Source: Thermoanaerobacteraceae bacterium
GTDB lineage: Bacteria > Bacillota > Desulfotomaculia > Desulfotomaculales > Ammonificaceae
Direction of reading: 5' to 3'
Assembly: GCA_030016455.1 (NCBI GenBank)
Contig: JASEJH010000011.1
Coordinates: 1,437-7,978 of the forward strand
DNA length: 6,542 nt
Position 1 is the stretch's first letter. Each line of letters starts with the position of its first letter. Positions 1-5,526 of this stretch are shown piece by piece. The notes beneath the pieces are model-generated. The model searched no databases, had not been told where the DNA came from, and worked only from the letters and a program-made list of their open reading frames with translations. A program made the position numbers and the translations under genes.

Positions 1-1
1 G

Positions 2-127
2 GTTGTAGACGAGGCGCCCCTGGCCTACAAGGATATTGAACAGGTAGTGGAGACGCTGGTAGATATCGGAATTACGCGGAAGGTGGCCCGGATGTTGCCG
101 CTGGCGGTTATTAAGGGAAAGGATTGA
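2..127 (+). CDS. rtcB: RtcB-type RNA-splicing ligase, C-terminal end only (5' truncated by window edge)
   Basis: Only the last 41 codons and the TGA stop are present; the gene begins before the window. The peptide reads [20 protein letters not shown] and continues with a segment ending [12 protein letters not shown]. An acidic-x-P-x-AYKDI motif followed by R-x-x-PL-x-V-[IV]-KG at the very C-terminus is typical of RtcB. In that family the terminal Lys-Gly sits in the guanylate-binding active site, and the lysine is seen here. RtcB joins 2',3'-cyclic phosphate (or 3'-phosphate) RNA ends to 5'-OH ends using GTP and Mn2+, and acts in tRNA or other RNA repair. The spacing from the next gene is 133 bases. 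That gene, a tRNA nucleotidyltransferase, also acts on tRNA, which agrees with an RNA-maintenance role. The family call rests on this short tail only. Confidence 0.85.
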   Translation, partial: VVDEAPLAYKDIEQVVETLVDIGITRKVARMLPLAVIKGKD

Positions 128-260
128 ACGGTTTCGGCCGCCGGTTGTTAGTGGCCGGTCCTGTTGGGGAGAAATTTGCTCCGCGAGTTGAGCCGGAAGT
201 TTCAGAGTTCGTGCGGAGTTTTACAACGTCTCGCAGTTTTGTTCTGAAGGGGGTTTTAGG

Positions 261-1724
261 TTGTTCCCGCCGCCGGTAGAGAAACTCCTGCGGATCTTGA
301 ACGCTTCTGGGTATCAGGCTTACGTGGTCGGCGGCGCGGTGCGAGACATCCTGCTCGGACGGACGCCGCGGGAGTACGACCTGGCCACCAATGCCTGTCC
401 GAAGGCCTTGCAGGACCTTGCAGCGAAACATAACCTGCGCTCCTTTCCCAAAGGGGTCGCGTTTGGGGTGGTATCCTTCGTGGTTGACGGGATGCCGATC
501 GAGGTGGCCACCTTCAGAACGGAGACGTACGGCCTGGACGCCCACCGGCCCGAGAAGGTGGATTTTTTATGGGCGCTTGAAGACGACTTGGCCCGCCGGG
601 ACTTTACGGTAAACGCGATGGCGCTAGATTTGGATGGGCGGTTGCACGATCCCTTCGGGGGGCAGGAAGATTTACGGCGGGGAATCTTAAGAGCGGTGGG
701 TGACCCGGACGAGCGTTTCGCGGAAGATGCCCTGCGCGCCTTCCGCGCCTGCCGCTTCGCGGCGGAATGCGGTTTTACCATCGAACCCCGCACCCTGGCA
801 GCAATTTCCCGGGCGCGGGACCGGATTGCCGGACTCTCCGTTGAAAGGGTCCGGGACGAGATCGAGCGAATACTTTTAAGCCTCTATCCGGCTACGGGCT
901 GCGAGCTTTTGCGTAAGGCGGGGCTGCTTGAGGCGCAGTGCCGTGCGCGCGATGCGAAGCAGGAGCAGATGGTCCCGGTGCTTCCGGAATTGGCGCGCCT
1001 GTACGGTGTTCCCCAGAATACCCGCTACCATACTTTCGATGTGTGGCGGCACACGATGCTGGTCCTGGAAGGAGTGCCGGAGGAGATCACGCTCCGCTGG
1101 GCGGCTTTGCTGCACGATGTCGCCAAGGGAATGCCCGGCGTGCGAACGCTCAACCGCAGGGGAGAGTTGTCGGATCCGGCCCACGAACGGCTCGGAGCTA
1201 CGATGGCCCGGGAAGTTTTGGAGCGTTTGCGGGTGGCGCCCGACTGTGCGCGGCGGGTGGTTTGGTTGGTACGGCAGCACATGCACTTTCCGGTTCCGGA
1301 GGAAAAGGCGGTGGTCAAGTGGCTGCGCCGTCTGGCCCTGGATTTCAAAGACCGGGAGGGACTGGCGGAAGGCGTTGGTCAGCTTTTGATCTTGCGCGAG
1401 GCGGACCTCAAAGGCGGAAAGGTCGAAATTCGGGCGCGTCTGCGTGAGAACGCGCGTTTAAAGGAGCTGGTCGGCGACGTGCTCGGTCGAATACCCTTTT
1501 ATCCGGCAGACCTGGCCGTAAAGGGGAGGGTTGTAGCGCAGTATCTCGGTGAGGGGCCGCAGGTTGGCGCAGTGCTGGAGGGTTTGGTGCAGGAGATTCA
1601 GGAGGGAAAACTGGCGAACGAGACAGAGGTGCTGGTTGCCGCCCTGGAAAAAAGGTTTGGTAAAAAGAAAAATCAGTTTATCCACAAGGAAAACGACCGG
1701 AGATGGCGAAACGCAGAAAAATAA
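261..1724 (+). CDS. cca: CCA tRNA nucleotidyltransferase (class II) with internal HD domain
   Basis: This 487-residue cytosolic enzyme should build or repair the 3' CCA end of tRNA from CTP and ATP. The nucleotidyltransferase head shows GGAVRD (24-29), a metal-binding E-Y-D pair (E38, D40) in REYDLATNA, RRDFTVNAMA (112-121) and the EDxxR base-selecting motif EDALR (155-159). The neck helix ERVRDEIERILLS lies at 195-207. An HD domain follows, with H257, the H285-D286 pair in LLHDVAKG, H308 and H340/H342. The C-terminal tRNA-binding part has DLAVKG (417-422) and an N-x-x-E-x-L ending. The loop between ATFRT and RRDF appears full length, which favours true CCA addition over CC-only addition; poly(A) polymerase is the main alternative. 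The start is TTG at 261, about 7 bases after GAAGGGGG (246-253). The last 20 or so residues are a Lys/Arg-rich tail absent from the compact family core. The gene sits 22 bases before the peptidase gene, so the two are probably co-transcribed. Confidence 0.93.
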   Translation: MFPPPVEKLLRILNASGYQAYVVGGAVRDILLGRTPREYDLATNACPKALQDLAAKHNLRSFPKGVAFGVVSFVVDGMPIEVATFRTETYGLDAHRPEKVDFLWALEDDLARRDFTVNAMALDLDGRLHDPFGGQEDLRRGILRAVGDPDERFAEDALRAFRACRFAAECGFTIEPRTLAAISRARDRIAGLSVERVRDEIERILLSLYPATGCELLRKAGLLEAQCRARDAKQEQMVPVLPELARLYGVPQNTRYHTFDVWRHTMLVLEGVPEEITLRWAALLHDVAKGMPGVRTLNRRGELSDPAHERLGATMAREVLERLRVAPDCARRVVWLVRQHMHFPVPEEKAVVKWLRRLALDFKDREGLAEGVGQLLILREADLKGGKVEIRARLRENARLKELVGDVLGRIPFYPADLAVKGRVVAQYLGEGPQVGAVLEGLVQEIQEGKLANETEVLVAALEKRFGKKKNQFIHKENDRRWRNAEK

Positions 1725-1734
1725 CCAGTTTTAT

Positions 1735-1740
1735 GGAGGA
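1735..1740 (+). promoter_or_regulatory. Shine-Dalgarno GGAGGA of the NlpC/P60 gene
   Basis: GGAGGA lies 6 bases before TTG at 1747 and 3 bases before GTG at 1744, in the same frame. The spacing favours TTG 1747; GTG 1744 would add one residue. The site lies just after the cca stop codon. Confidence 0.75.
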
Positions 1741-1746
1741 CCAGTG

Positions 1747-2487
1747 TTGTTTTATGTAGGCTCCGGTTTCTCTTTCCTGTTTTTTGCTCGCTTTGGGAAG
1801 TTTTTGCTGGCGGTTGTCGTCGGGAGCGGAATCCTTTTGGGCGGTTTTGGGGGCCTTGCTTCTCCTGCCGCAGCGGCACAGCAGGTTTATTACCGCGTAA
1901 AAAAGGGCGACTGTCTCTGGCGGATTGCCAGGCAGCACGGAGTTACGGTGAGCGTCCTCAAGCAGGCCAACGGTCTGCGTACCGACCTCATCATGCCCGG
2001 GCAGGTGCTCTCCATTCCGGGGGTTGTGCCGCTTCAGCCGGCAAAGCCAACCGTTACGGAAACCGTATATGGCCGCAGTCCAAGCGCTTCCTCCCGCTCG
2101 GGAGACGATGTGATTCGAGACCTCTTGGAGTATGCCTGGTCGCTGCGCGGTGTGCGCTACCGGTGGGCGGGTGAAAGCCCGGCGACCGGGTTTGACTGTT
2201 CCGGGTTTACCAAGCATGTCTTCGGGCGCTTCGGGGTCTCGCTCCCGCATCTGGCATCGGCGCAGTACAGGTGCGGAATCCCGGTGAACCGCGAGGAATT
2301 GGCCCCCGGAGATCTTCTGCTTTTTACTACCTATTCGGGAATTGATCACGTCGCGATCCACTGCGGGCAGGGAACGTTCATCCATGCCAGCTCGCAGGGC
2401 GGGTGCGTACGCGTAGATTCGCTTACGGAAAGGTACTGGGACACTCGCTTTATCGGTGCCCGGCGGTTGTTGGAAGCCGGGCGGTGA
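1747..2487 (+). CDS. Exported LysM + NlpC/P60 (C40) peptidoglycan endopeptidase
   Basis: From the TTG start this is a 246-residue secreted wall hydrolase. An N-terminal export signal is visible: a basic R15/K18 patch, a hydrophobic stretch at 19-37, then SPAAAA before QQ, giving a likely cut near residue 44. One LysM domain (about 47-91: YYRVKKGDCLWRIA, then an N-G-L and a PGQVLSIPG end) should bind peptidoglycan sugar chains. A Ser/Pro-rich linker (95-119) leads to an NlpC/P60 domain (120-242). Its catalytic residues are C151 in GFDCSGF, H201 in DHVAIHCG and a third polar residue, H213, in FIHASS. By family knowledge such enzymes cut the D-Glu-to-diamino-acid bond of stem peptides during growth or separation. 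Besides C151, the mature protein carries C56, C176, C206 and C220. A longer frame upstream without a stop overlaps cca, but the Shine-Dalgarno site places the start here. Confidence 0.9.
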   Translation: MFYVGSGFSFLFFARFGKFLLAVVVGSGILLGGFGGLASPAAAAQQVYYRVKKGDCLWRIARQHGVTVSVLKQANGLRTDLIMPGQVLSIPGVVPLQPAKPTVTETVYGRSPSASSRSGDDVIRDLLEYAWSLRGVRYRWAGESPATGFDCSGFTKHVFGRFGVSLPHLASAQYRCGIPVNREELAPGDLLLFTTYSGIDHVAIHCGQGTFIHASSQGGCVRVDSLTERYWDTRFIGARRLLEAGR

Positions 2488-2520
2488 AGGCGGGTTAGCG
2501 GCCTTGGTCCCGTTTGGGTA

Positions 2521-2549
2521 AAGACAGGGGTAAAATCCCCTGTTTTTTT
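2521..2549 (+). terminator. Rho-independent terminator after the NlpC/P60 gene
   Basis: ACAGGGG (2524-2530) pairs perfectly with CCCCTGT (2537-2543) around the loop TAAAAT. A run of seven T (2543-2549) follows. The upstream AAG can extend the stem into the T-run. The hairpin begins 36 bases after the peptidase stop and should end the cca-peptidase transcript, separating it from the kinase unit. Confidence 0.92.
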
Positions 2550-2550
2550 A

Positions 2551-2561
2551 TAAGTTAGAGA
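2551..2561 (+). repeat. Leader word TAAGTTAGAGA, copy 1 (before the kinase gene)
   Basis: An exact 11-base match to 5098-5108, extended to 12 of 13 bases when the preceding TA/TC is included. It sits directly after the terminator, 34 bases before the ATG of the small reading frame at 2585. The overlapping TATAAG (2549-2554) resembles a -10 box, but no convincing -35 box lies 17 bases upstream. Function is unknown, and 11-base matches are expected by chance a few times in a window of this length. Confidence 0.35.
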
Positions 2562-2567
2562 TTTTGG

Positions 2568-2581
2568 TCCTGAAAAGGAGG
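2568..2581 (+). promoter_or_regulatory. Shine-Dalgarno AGGAGG with a small self-complementary hairpin
   Basis: TCCT (2568-2571), GAAA loop (2572-2575) and AGGA (2576-2579) can form a four-pair hairpin with a GNRA-type tetraloop that covers most of the Shine-Dalgarno AGGAGG (2576-2581). It is the best ribosome binding site before the kinase gene, yet lies 3 bases before the ATG at 2585 and 35 bases before the kinase start at 2617. A four-pair stem is weak, so control of translation is only a suggestion. Confidence 0.4.
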
Positions 2582-2584
2582 AAG

Positions 2585-2608
2585 ATGACAGCCACCGGTC
2601 GAAATTAA
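2585..2608 (+). CDS. Possible 7-codon leader peptide (MTATGRN)
   Basis: An ATG behind a strong AGGAGG (2576-2581, spacing 3) opens a frame of seven codons ending in TAA at 2606-2608. The stop is 8 bases before the TTG start of the histidine kinase, which lacks a good Shine-Dalgarno site of its own. The arrangement fits translational coupling, in which ribosomes finishing the leader restart on the kinase. The peptide has no recognisable regulatory codon run. The alternatives are that the ATG is fortuitous, or that the true kinase start is disrupted. Joining this ATG to the kinase frame would need a shift past the kinase-frame stop at 2611. Confidence 0.3.
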   Translation: MTATGRN

Positions 2609-2616
2609 GCTAAAAA

Positions 2617-5082
2617 TTGTCGAAGGAGAAGGGCTGGAAGTTGTCCGTTTTGCCCTGGCGCTGGGGAATAAGAGGCAAGTTAGTGGCGACGGTCACCCTG
2701 ATTATGCTGGCGGCCCTATTTGTACTTGGTACCCTGACCTATCAAAAAAGCCGGGAAATGCTGGAGAAGGAACTGTTGGGGCGAGTAAGGGTTGAGCTTG
2801 AGTGGTGGATCCACCGCTCCCTGGTGCACCGGTTCGAAGAGTTGAAAGGGTTAACGGCTGCGCTCGCTGGTTTCCCGGAGACGCAGGAAATGCTGGCGGC
2901 TGACGGCAAGGACGGAAGCCTGGAGAGCATGAAAGACCGGTACCTGAAGGTGCTGGACGAGTACTTGGGGGCACATCCGGCCGTAGTCAGGGTTTCCTTG
3001 GTACGCCTGGACGGAGCGGAAGTGATGCGGTTCGAACGGGCGGGTAGCGGTGAATCTGTTGTTTTCTACTCGGGCAATAACTGGCGCCAGCAACACTGTT
3101 TTCAGGAGGGACTGCAACTCAAGCCCGGGATGGCAGTTGCGACGAACCTACACTTAACCGAACCGAGTAAAGAGCGAGGGGCTGGTTCGTTTTTCTGCAT
3201 CGCAAGGCCGGTGGAGATACAGGGAGTCAGGCACGGAGTGCTGATTGTGGACGCCGACTTTGGCGCGATGCTCGAAAACACCCCCGGTGCGGTTTGGATG
3301 GCTCAGGTCTGCCTGGCGGACAGGAACGGGAACGTTTTTTATCAGCTAACGCCGGCCGGCGGGCCGGATAGCGGCACCGGTTTGACTGCGACCGGGTTGG
3401 AGAAGGTGGAACCGGGTCTCGTCAAGCTTTTAAAAAACAGGGAAGAGTACCAAAACTTTACCGACGAGCACCACCTGCAGGGTTTCACCCGGGTTTATTT
3501 CGACCGCCCCCACAGCAACCGTTACTTTACCGTGGTTTACCGCGTGCCGCGGGAGGTGCTTTTAAGCGGGGCGAGACAGGTGCAGGGCATCTTCTGGGTT
3601 ACGGGCGCGGCGGTCTTTTTGGTTGCCCTGCTCGCGGTGCACATCCTGGCCCGGGCCGTGGCGCAGCCGATCCTCCGCTTGGCGGCGGTCGCCGACCGGG
3701 TTGCCAAAGGCGACCTTTCGGCGGACGCCGGGCCGATGCCGCGCCGGGACGAGATCGGCAATCTTTACCAGAGTTTCAACGCGATGATCGCCGGGTTGCG
3801 GGCGAGCAAGAGCCGGGAAGAGGAGAAAAAGACGCGCCTCCTGGAAGCCGCGAGCCAGGCGGCGATTGACATAACCCGGAACCTTTCCGTGTCGGTGATT
3901 CTGGATAAACTGGTGCATTCGGTCGTCAAGATTGTGAACGCGGAGTGTGCATGCCTCCACCTGGCGTCTGGTGACGGAGGCACTAATTTCTTTATCGCGG
4001 GGCAAGCAACCCAGGATTGCTCGGTTTTGCGGCAGGTGGAGGGGAAAAGCCCCGCGGAAGCCGTTTTCAAGACCGGCCAGGTCGTTCGCCTCGAGGAGGC
4101 CGAGATCGTTGCCGGACCTTACCGGCCCTTGCGACCCGGCATCAGTGCTTTTCTCGGGGTTCCGATCTTTGGGGAGGGGCAGGTAATCGGGGCGCTGTGT
4201 ATCGGGAGTAGCGGAAAGGAGATCACCGAGGCGGACGAGGCGGCAATCAAACTTCTCGCGGCCCACGCCGGCGTTGCCGTTGCCAACGCCCGGCTGCACG
4301 AAGAGGCGGTGGCCATGGCCAGGGAACTCGAGCGGCGGGTGGAAGAGCGGACCAGGGAACTGAAGGAGATAAACCGGGAACTGGAGCGGGCAAACCGGCT
4401 TAAGATTGAGTTTCTGGCAACGATGAGCCATGAACTGCGGACGCCGCTCAATACGATCATCGGATTTACCGACGTGCTTCTGCACGAGCTGCCGGACACG
4501 GCGGATAAGGCCCGTGAGTACCTGACGGACATCATGGAAAGCGCCGAACACCTCCTTGCTCTGATAAACGACGTCCTGGACCTGGCCAAGATCGAAGCCG
4601 GGAAAGAGGAACTCTACCTCGAACCGGTCGCGGTGCCCAACCTGCTCCGGGGGATGGCGGCGTTGTTCCGTGAAAAGGCGGCCCAGCACCGAATCGAGGT
4701 GGAACTTGATGTCGCGGGTGCTGGCGAGTGGGTGTTGGACGTGCGAAAATTTAAACAAATTCTTTTTAATTTGCTGTCTAACGCCTTCAAATTCACACCG
4801 GACGGGGGTAAAGTAGGTATAGAGGCAAGAGTTGAAGACGATATGTTAGTGATTACGGTATGGGACACCGGCATCGGGATTGAGCCGGAGGACGTGCCGC
4901 GGCTCTTCAAACCTTTCGAACAACTGGACAGTTCCCTGGCCCGGCGTTATCCGGGGACGGGCTTGGGGCTGGCGATGGTGAAAAAATTAGCCGAATTGCA
5001 CGGAGGCAGCGTGAGCTTGGACAGTGAGCCGGGGAAAGGAAGTCGCTTTACCGTCTGCTTTCCCCGCCCTTCCGTGAAGTGA
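2617..5082 (+). CDS. Membrane sensor histidine kinase (Cache-like sensor, HAMP, GAF, HisKA, HATPase)
   Basis: An 821-residue kinase. A first membrane helix (about 21-40) is followed by an extracytoplasmic domain (41-322), and a second helix spans 324-345. The outer domain carries VRVSLVRLDGAEVMRFER and a CFQEGLQLKPG segment like double-Cache/LuxQ-type sensors, and includes C161, C194 and C232. HAMP follows (346-398, with P351 and DEIGNL), then a GAF domain (about 415-560, ending in LGVPIFGEGQVIGALCIG and an AxNARL helix). A coiled coil (562-597) links to HisKA with the phospho-acceptor H605 in MSHELRTPLN. The ATPase shows the N-box (N718, N722), G1 DTGIG (750-754), F-box LFKPFEQLD and G2 GTGLGLA (780-786). 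It should autophosphorylate and pass phosphate to the adjacent receivers; no receiver is fused to it. The frame is closed by TAA at 2611, so the start is TTG 2617 (weak ribosome site) or TTG 2641, 12 bases after GAAGGAG. The ligand is unknown. Confidence 0.93.
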   Translation: MSKEKGWKLSVLPWRWGIRGKLVATVTLIMLAALFVLGTLTYQKSREMLEKELLGRVRVELEWWIHRSLVHRFEELKGLTAALAGFPETQEMLAADGKDGSLESMKDRYLKVLDEYLGAHPAVVRVSLVRLDGAEVMRFERAGSGESVVFYSGNNWRQQHCFQEGLQLKPGMAVATNLHLTEPSKERGAGSFFCIARPVEIQGVRHGVLIVDADFGAMLENTPGAVWMAQVCLADRNGNVFYQLTPAGGPDSGTGLTATGLEKVEPGLVKLLKNREEYQNFTDEHHLQGFTRVYFDRPHSNRYFTVVYRVPREVLLSGARQVQGIFWVTGAAVFLVALLAVHILARAVAQPILRLAAVADRVAKGDLSADAGPMPRRDEIGNLYQSFNAMIAGLRASKSREEEKKTRLLEAASQAAIDITRNLSVSVILDKLVHSVVKIVNAECACLHLASGDGGTNFFIAGQATQDCSVLRQVEGKSPAEAVFKTGQVVRLEEAEIVAGPYRPLRPGISAFLGVPIFGEGQVIGALCIGSSGKEITEADEAAIKLLAAHAGVAVANARLHEEAVAMARELERRVEERTRELKEINRELERANRLKIEFLATMSHELRTPLNTIIGFTDVLLHELPDTADKAREYLTDIMESAEHLLALINDVLDLAKIEAGKEELYLEPVAVPNLLRGMAALFREKAAQHRIEVELDVAGAGEWVLDVRKFKQILFNLLSNAFKFTPDGGKVGIEARVEDDMLVITVWDTGIGIEPEDVPRLFKPFEQLDSSLARRYPGTGLGLAMVKKLAELHGGSVSLDSEPGKGSRFTVCFPRPSVK

Positions 5083-5097
5083 GGGGCACCGGTATTC

Positions 5098-5108
5098 TAA
5101 GTTAGAGA
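5098..5108 (+). repeat. Leader word TAAGTTAGAGA, copy 2 (before the first receiver gene)
   Basis: An exact copy of 2551-2561. It lies in the 51-base gap between kinase and receiver, 36 bases before the receiver ATG, almost the same distance as copy 1 from its ATG. It is not preceded by a terminator. It could be a shared regulatory or RNA element, or chance. Confidence 0.35.
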
Positions 5109-5132
5109 CCCGGATTGAGCCGGGGGGAAGGA
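5109..5132 (+). promoter_or_regulatory. Shine-Dalgarno of the receiver gene, adjoining a small hairpin
   Basis: CCCGG (5109-5113), loop ATTGAG and CCGGG (5120-5124) can form a five-pair stem. It directly abuts the purine-rich ribosome site GGGGAAGGA (5124-5132) before the ATG at 5134. The site is good enough to explain the start. The stem touches only its edge. Confidence 0.45.
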
Positions 5133-5133
5133 A

Positions 5134-5526
5134 ATGCCCAAGCAAATTCTGGTGATTGATGACCACGCAAAAACCCGGAAGCTTTACCGCGTTATTTTGG
5201 AACAGAGCGGGTATTCTGTTTTAGAAGCACCGGGAACCCTGGAAGGAATCCGGATGGTCAAGTCACAGCAGATTGACTTGATTATCCTTGACGTGCAGCT
5301 TCCTGAGATCGATGGTTTGGCTGCAGCCCGGATTTTAAAGGCTTATAAGCCGACCAGGAATATCCCGATCGTTGCCGTTACTGCACTGGCGATGCCTGGA
5401 GACCGGGAAGAGGTGTTGGCGGCTGGCGTTGACAGATATCTGCCGAAACCGATCCGCAGACAGGAACTTCTGCAGGCGGTGGCGTATTTCTTAAGTGGTG
5501 AGGGGAAAATCGAGGATGAACAATAA
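5134..5526 (+). CDS. Single-domain response regulator (CheY/DivK-like receiver)
   Basis: A 130-residue cytosolic receiver with no output domain. The acidic pocket D9-D10 (VIDD), phospho-acceptor D53 ([12 protein letters not shown]), T83 (VAVTALAM) and K105 (YLPKPI) are all present, so it should take phosphate. The [10 protein letters not shown] and [10 protein letters not shown] segments resemble DivK-type receivers, which relay or buffer phosphate or bind a partner protein rather than DNA. The ATG start follows GGGGAAGGA closely. It lies 51 bases after the kinase, its likely donor. Its last codons overlap the start of the HD-GYP gene by 11 bases, so the two are probably translated together. 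It may be the first step of a relay, a phosphate sink, or an allosteric partner; the sequence does not decide. Confidence 0.93.
   Translation: MPKQILVIDDHAKTRKLYRVILEQSGYSVLEAPGTLEGIRMVKSQQIDLIILDVQLPEIDGLAAARILKAYKPTRNIPIVAVTALAMPGDREEVLAAGVDRYLPKPIRRQELLQAVAYFLSGEGKIEDEQ

Noticed and set aside
134..158. Inverted repeat CGGCC/GGCCG in the RtcB-cca spacer as a terminator
   Set aside because: The stem has only 5-7 pairs, competing foldings exist, and no T-run follows. No clear -35/-10 pair was found in 128-260 either.
1549..1746. Upstream extension of the peptidase frame to position 1549
   Set aside because: It overlaps cca by over 170 bases and would put an uncharacteristic Arg/Trp-rich segment before the signal peptide. 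The ribosome site supports the later start.
1703..1759. An 18-codon frame starting MAKRRK, with a basic start like a signal peptide, across the cca-peptidase junction
   Set aside because: It is out of frame with the peptidase and stops at 1757. The GGAGGA site at 1735-1740 points to the in-frame TTG/GTG start, which already yields a full signal peptide.
3562..4758. A 398-codon open frame on the - strand inside the kinase gene
   Set aside because: It is an antisense shadow of a GC-rich gene. The + strand frame carries every expected kinase motif, and the - strand protein shows no recognisable domain.
5066..5086. Possible terminator at the end of the kinase gene (GCCCT ... AGGGGC)
   Set aside because: The stem is short with an 11-base loop and there is no T-run, so transcription probably continues into the receiver genes.
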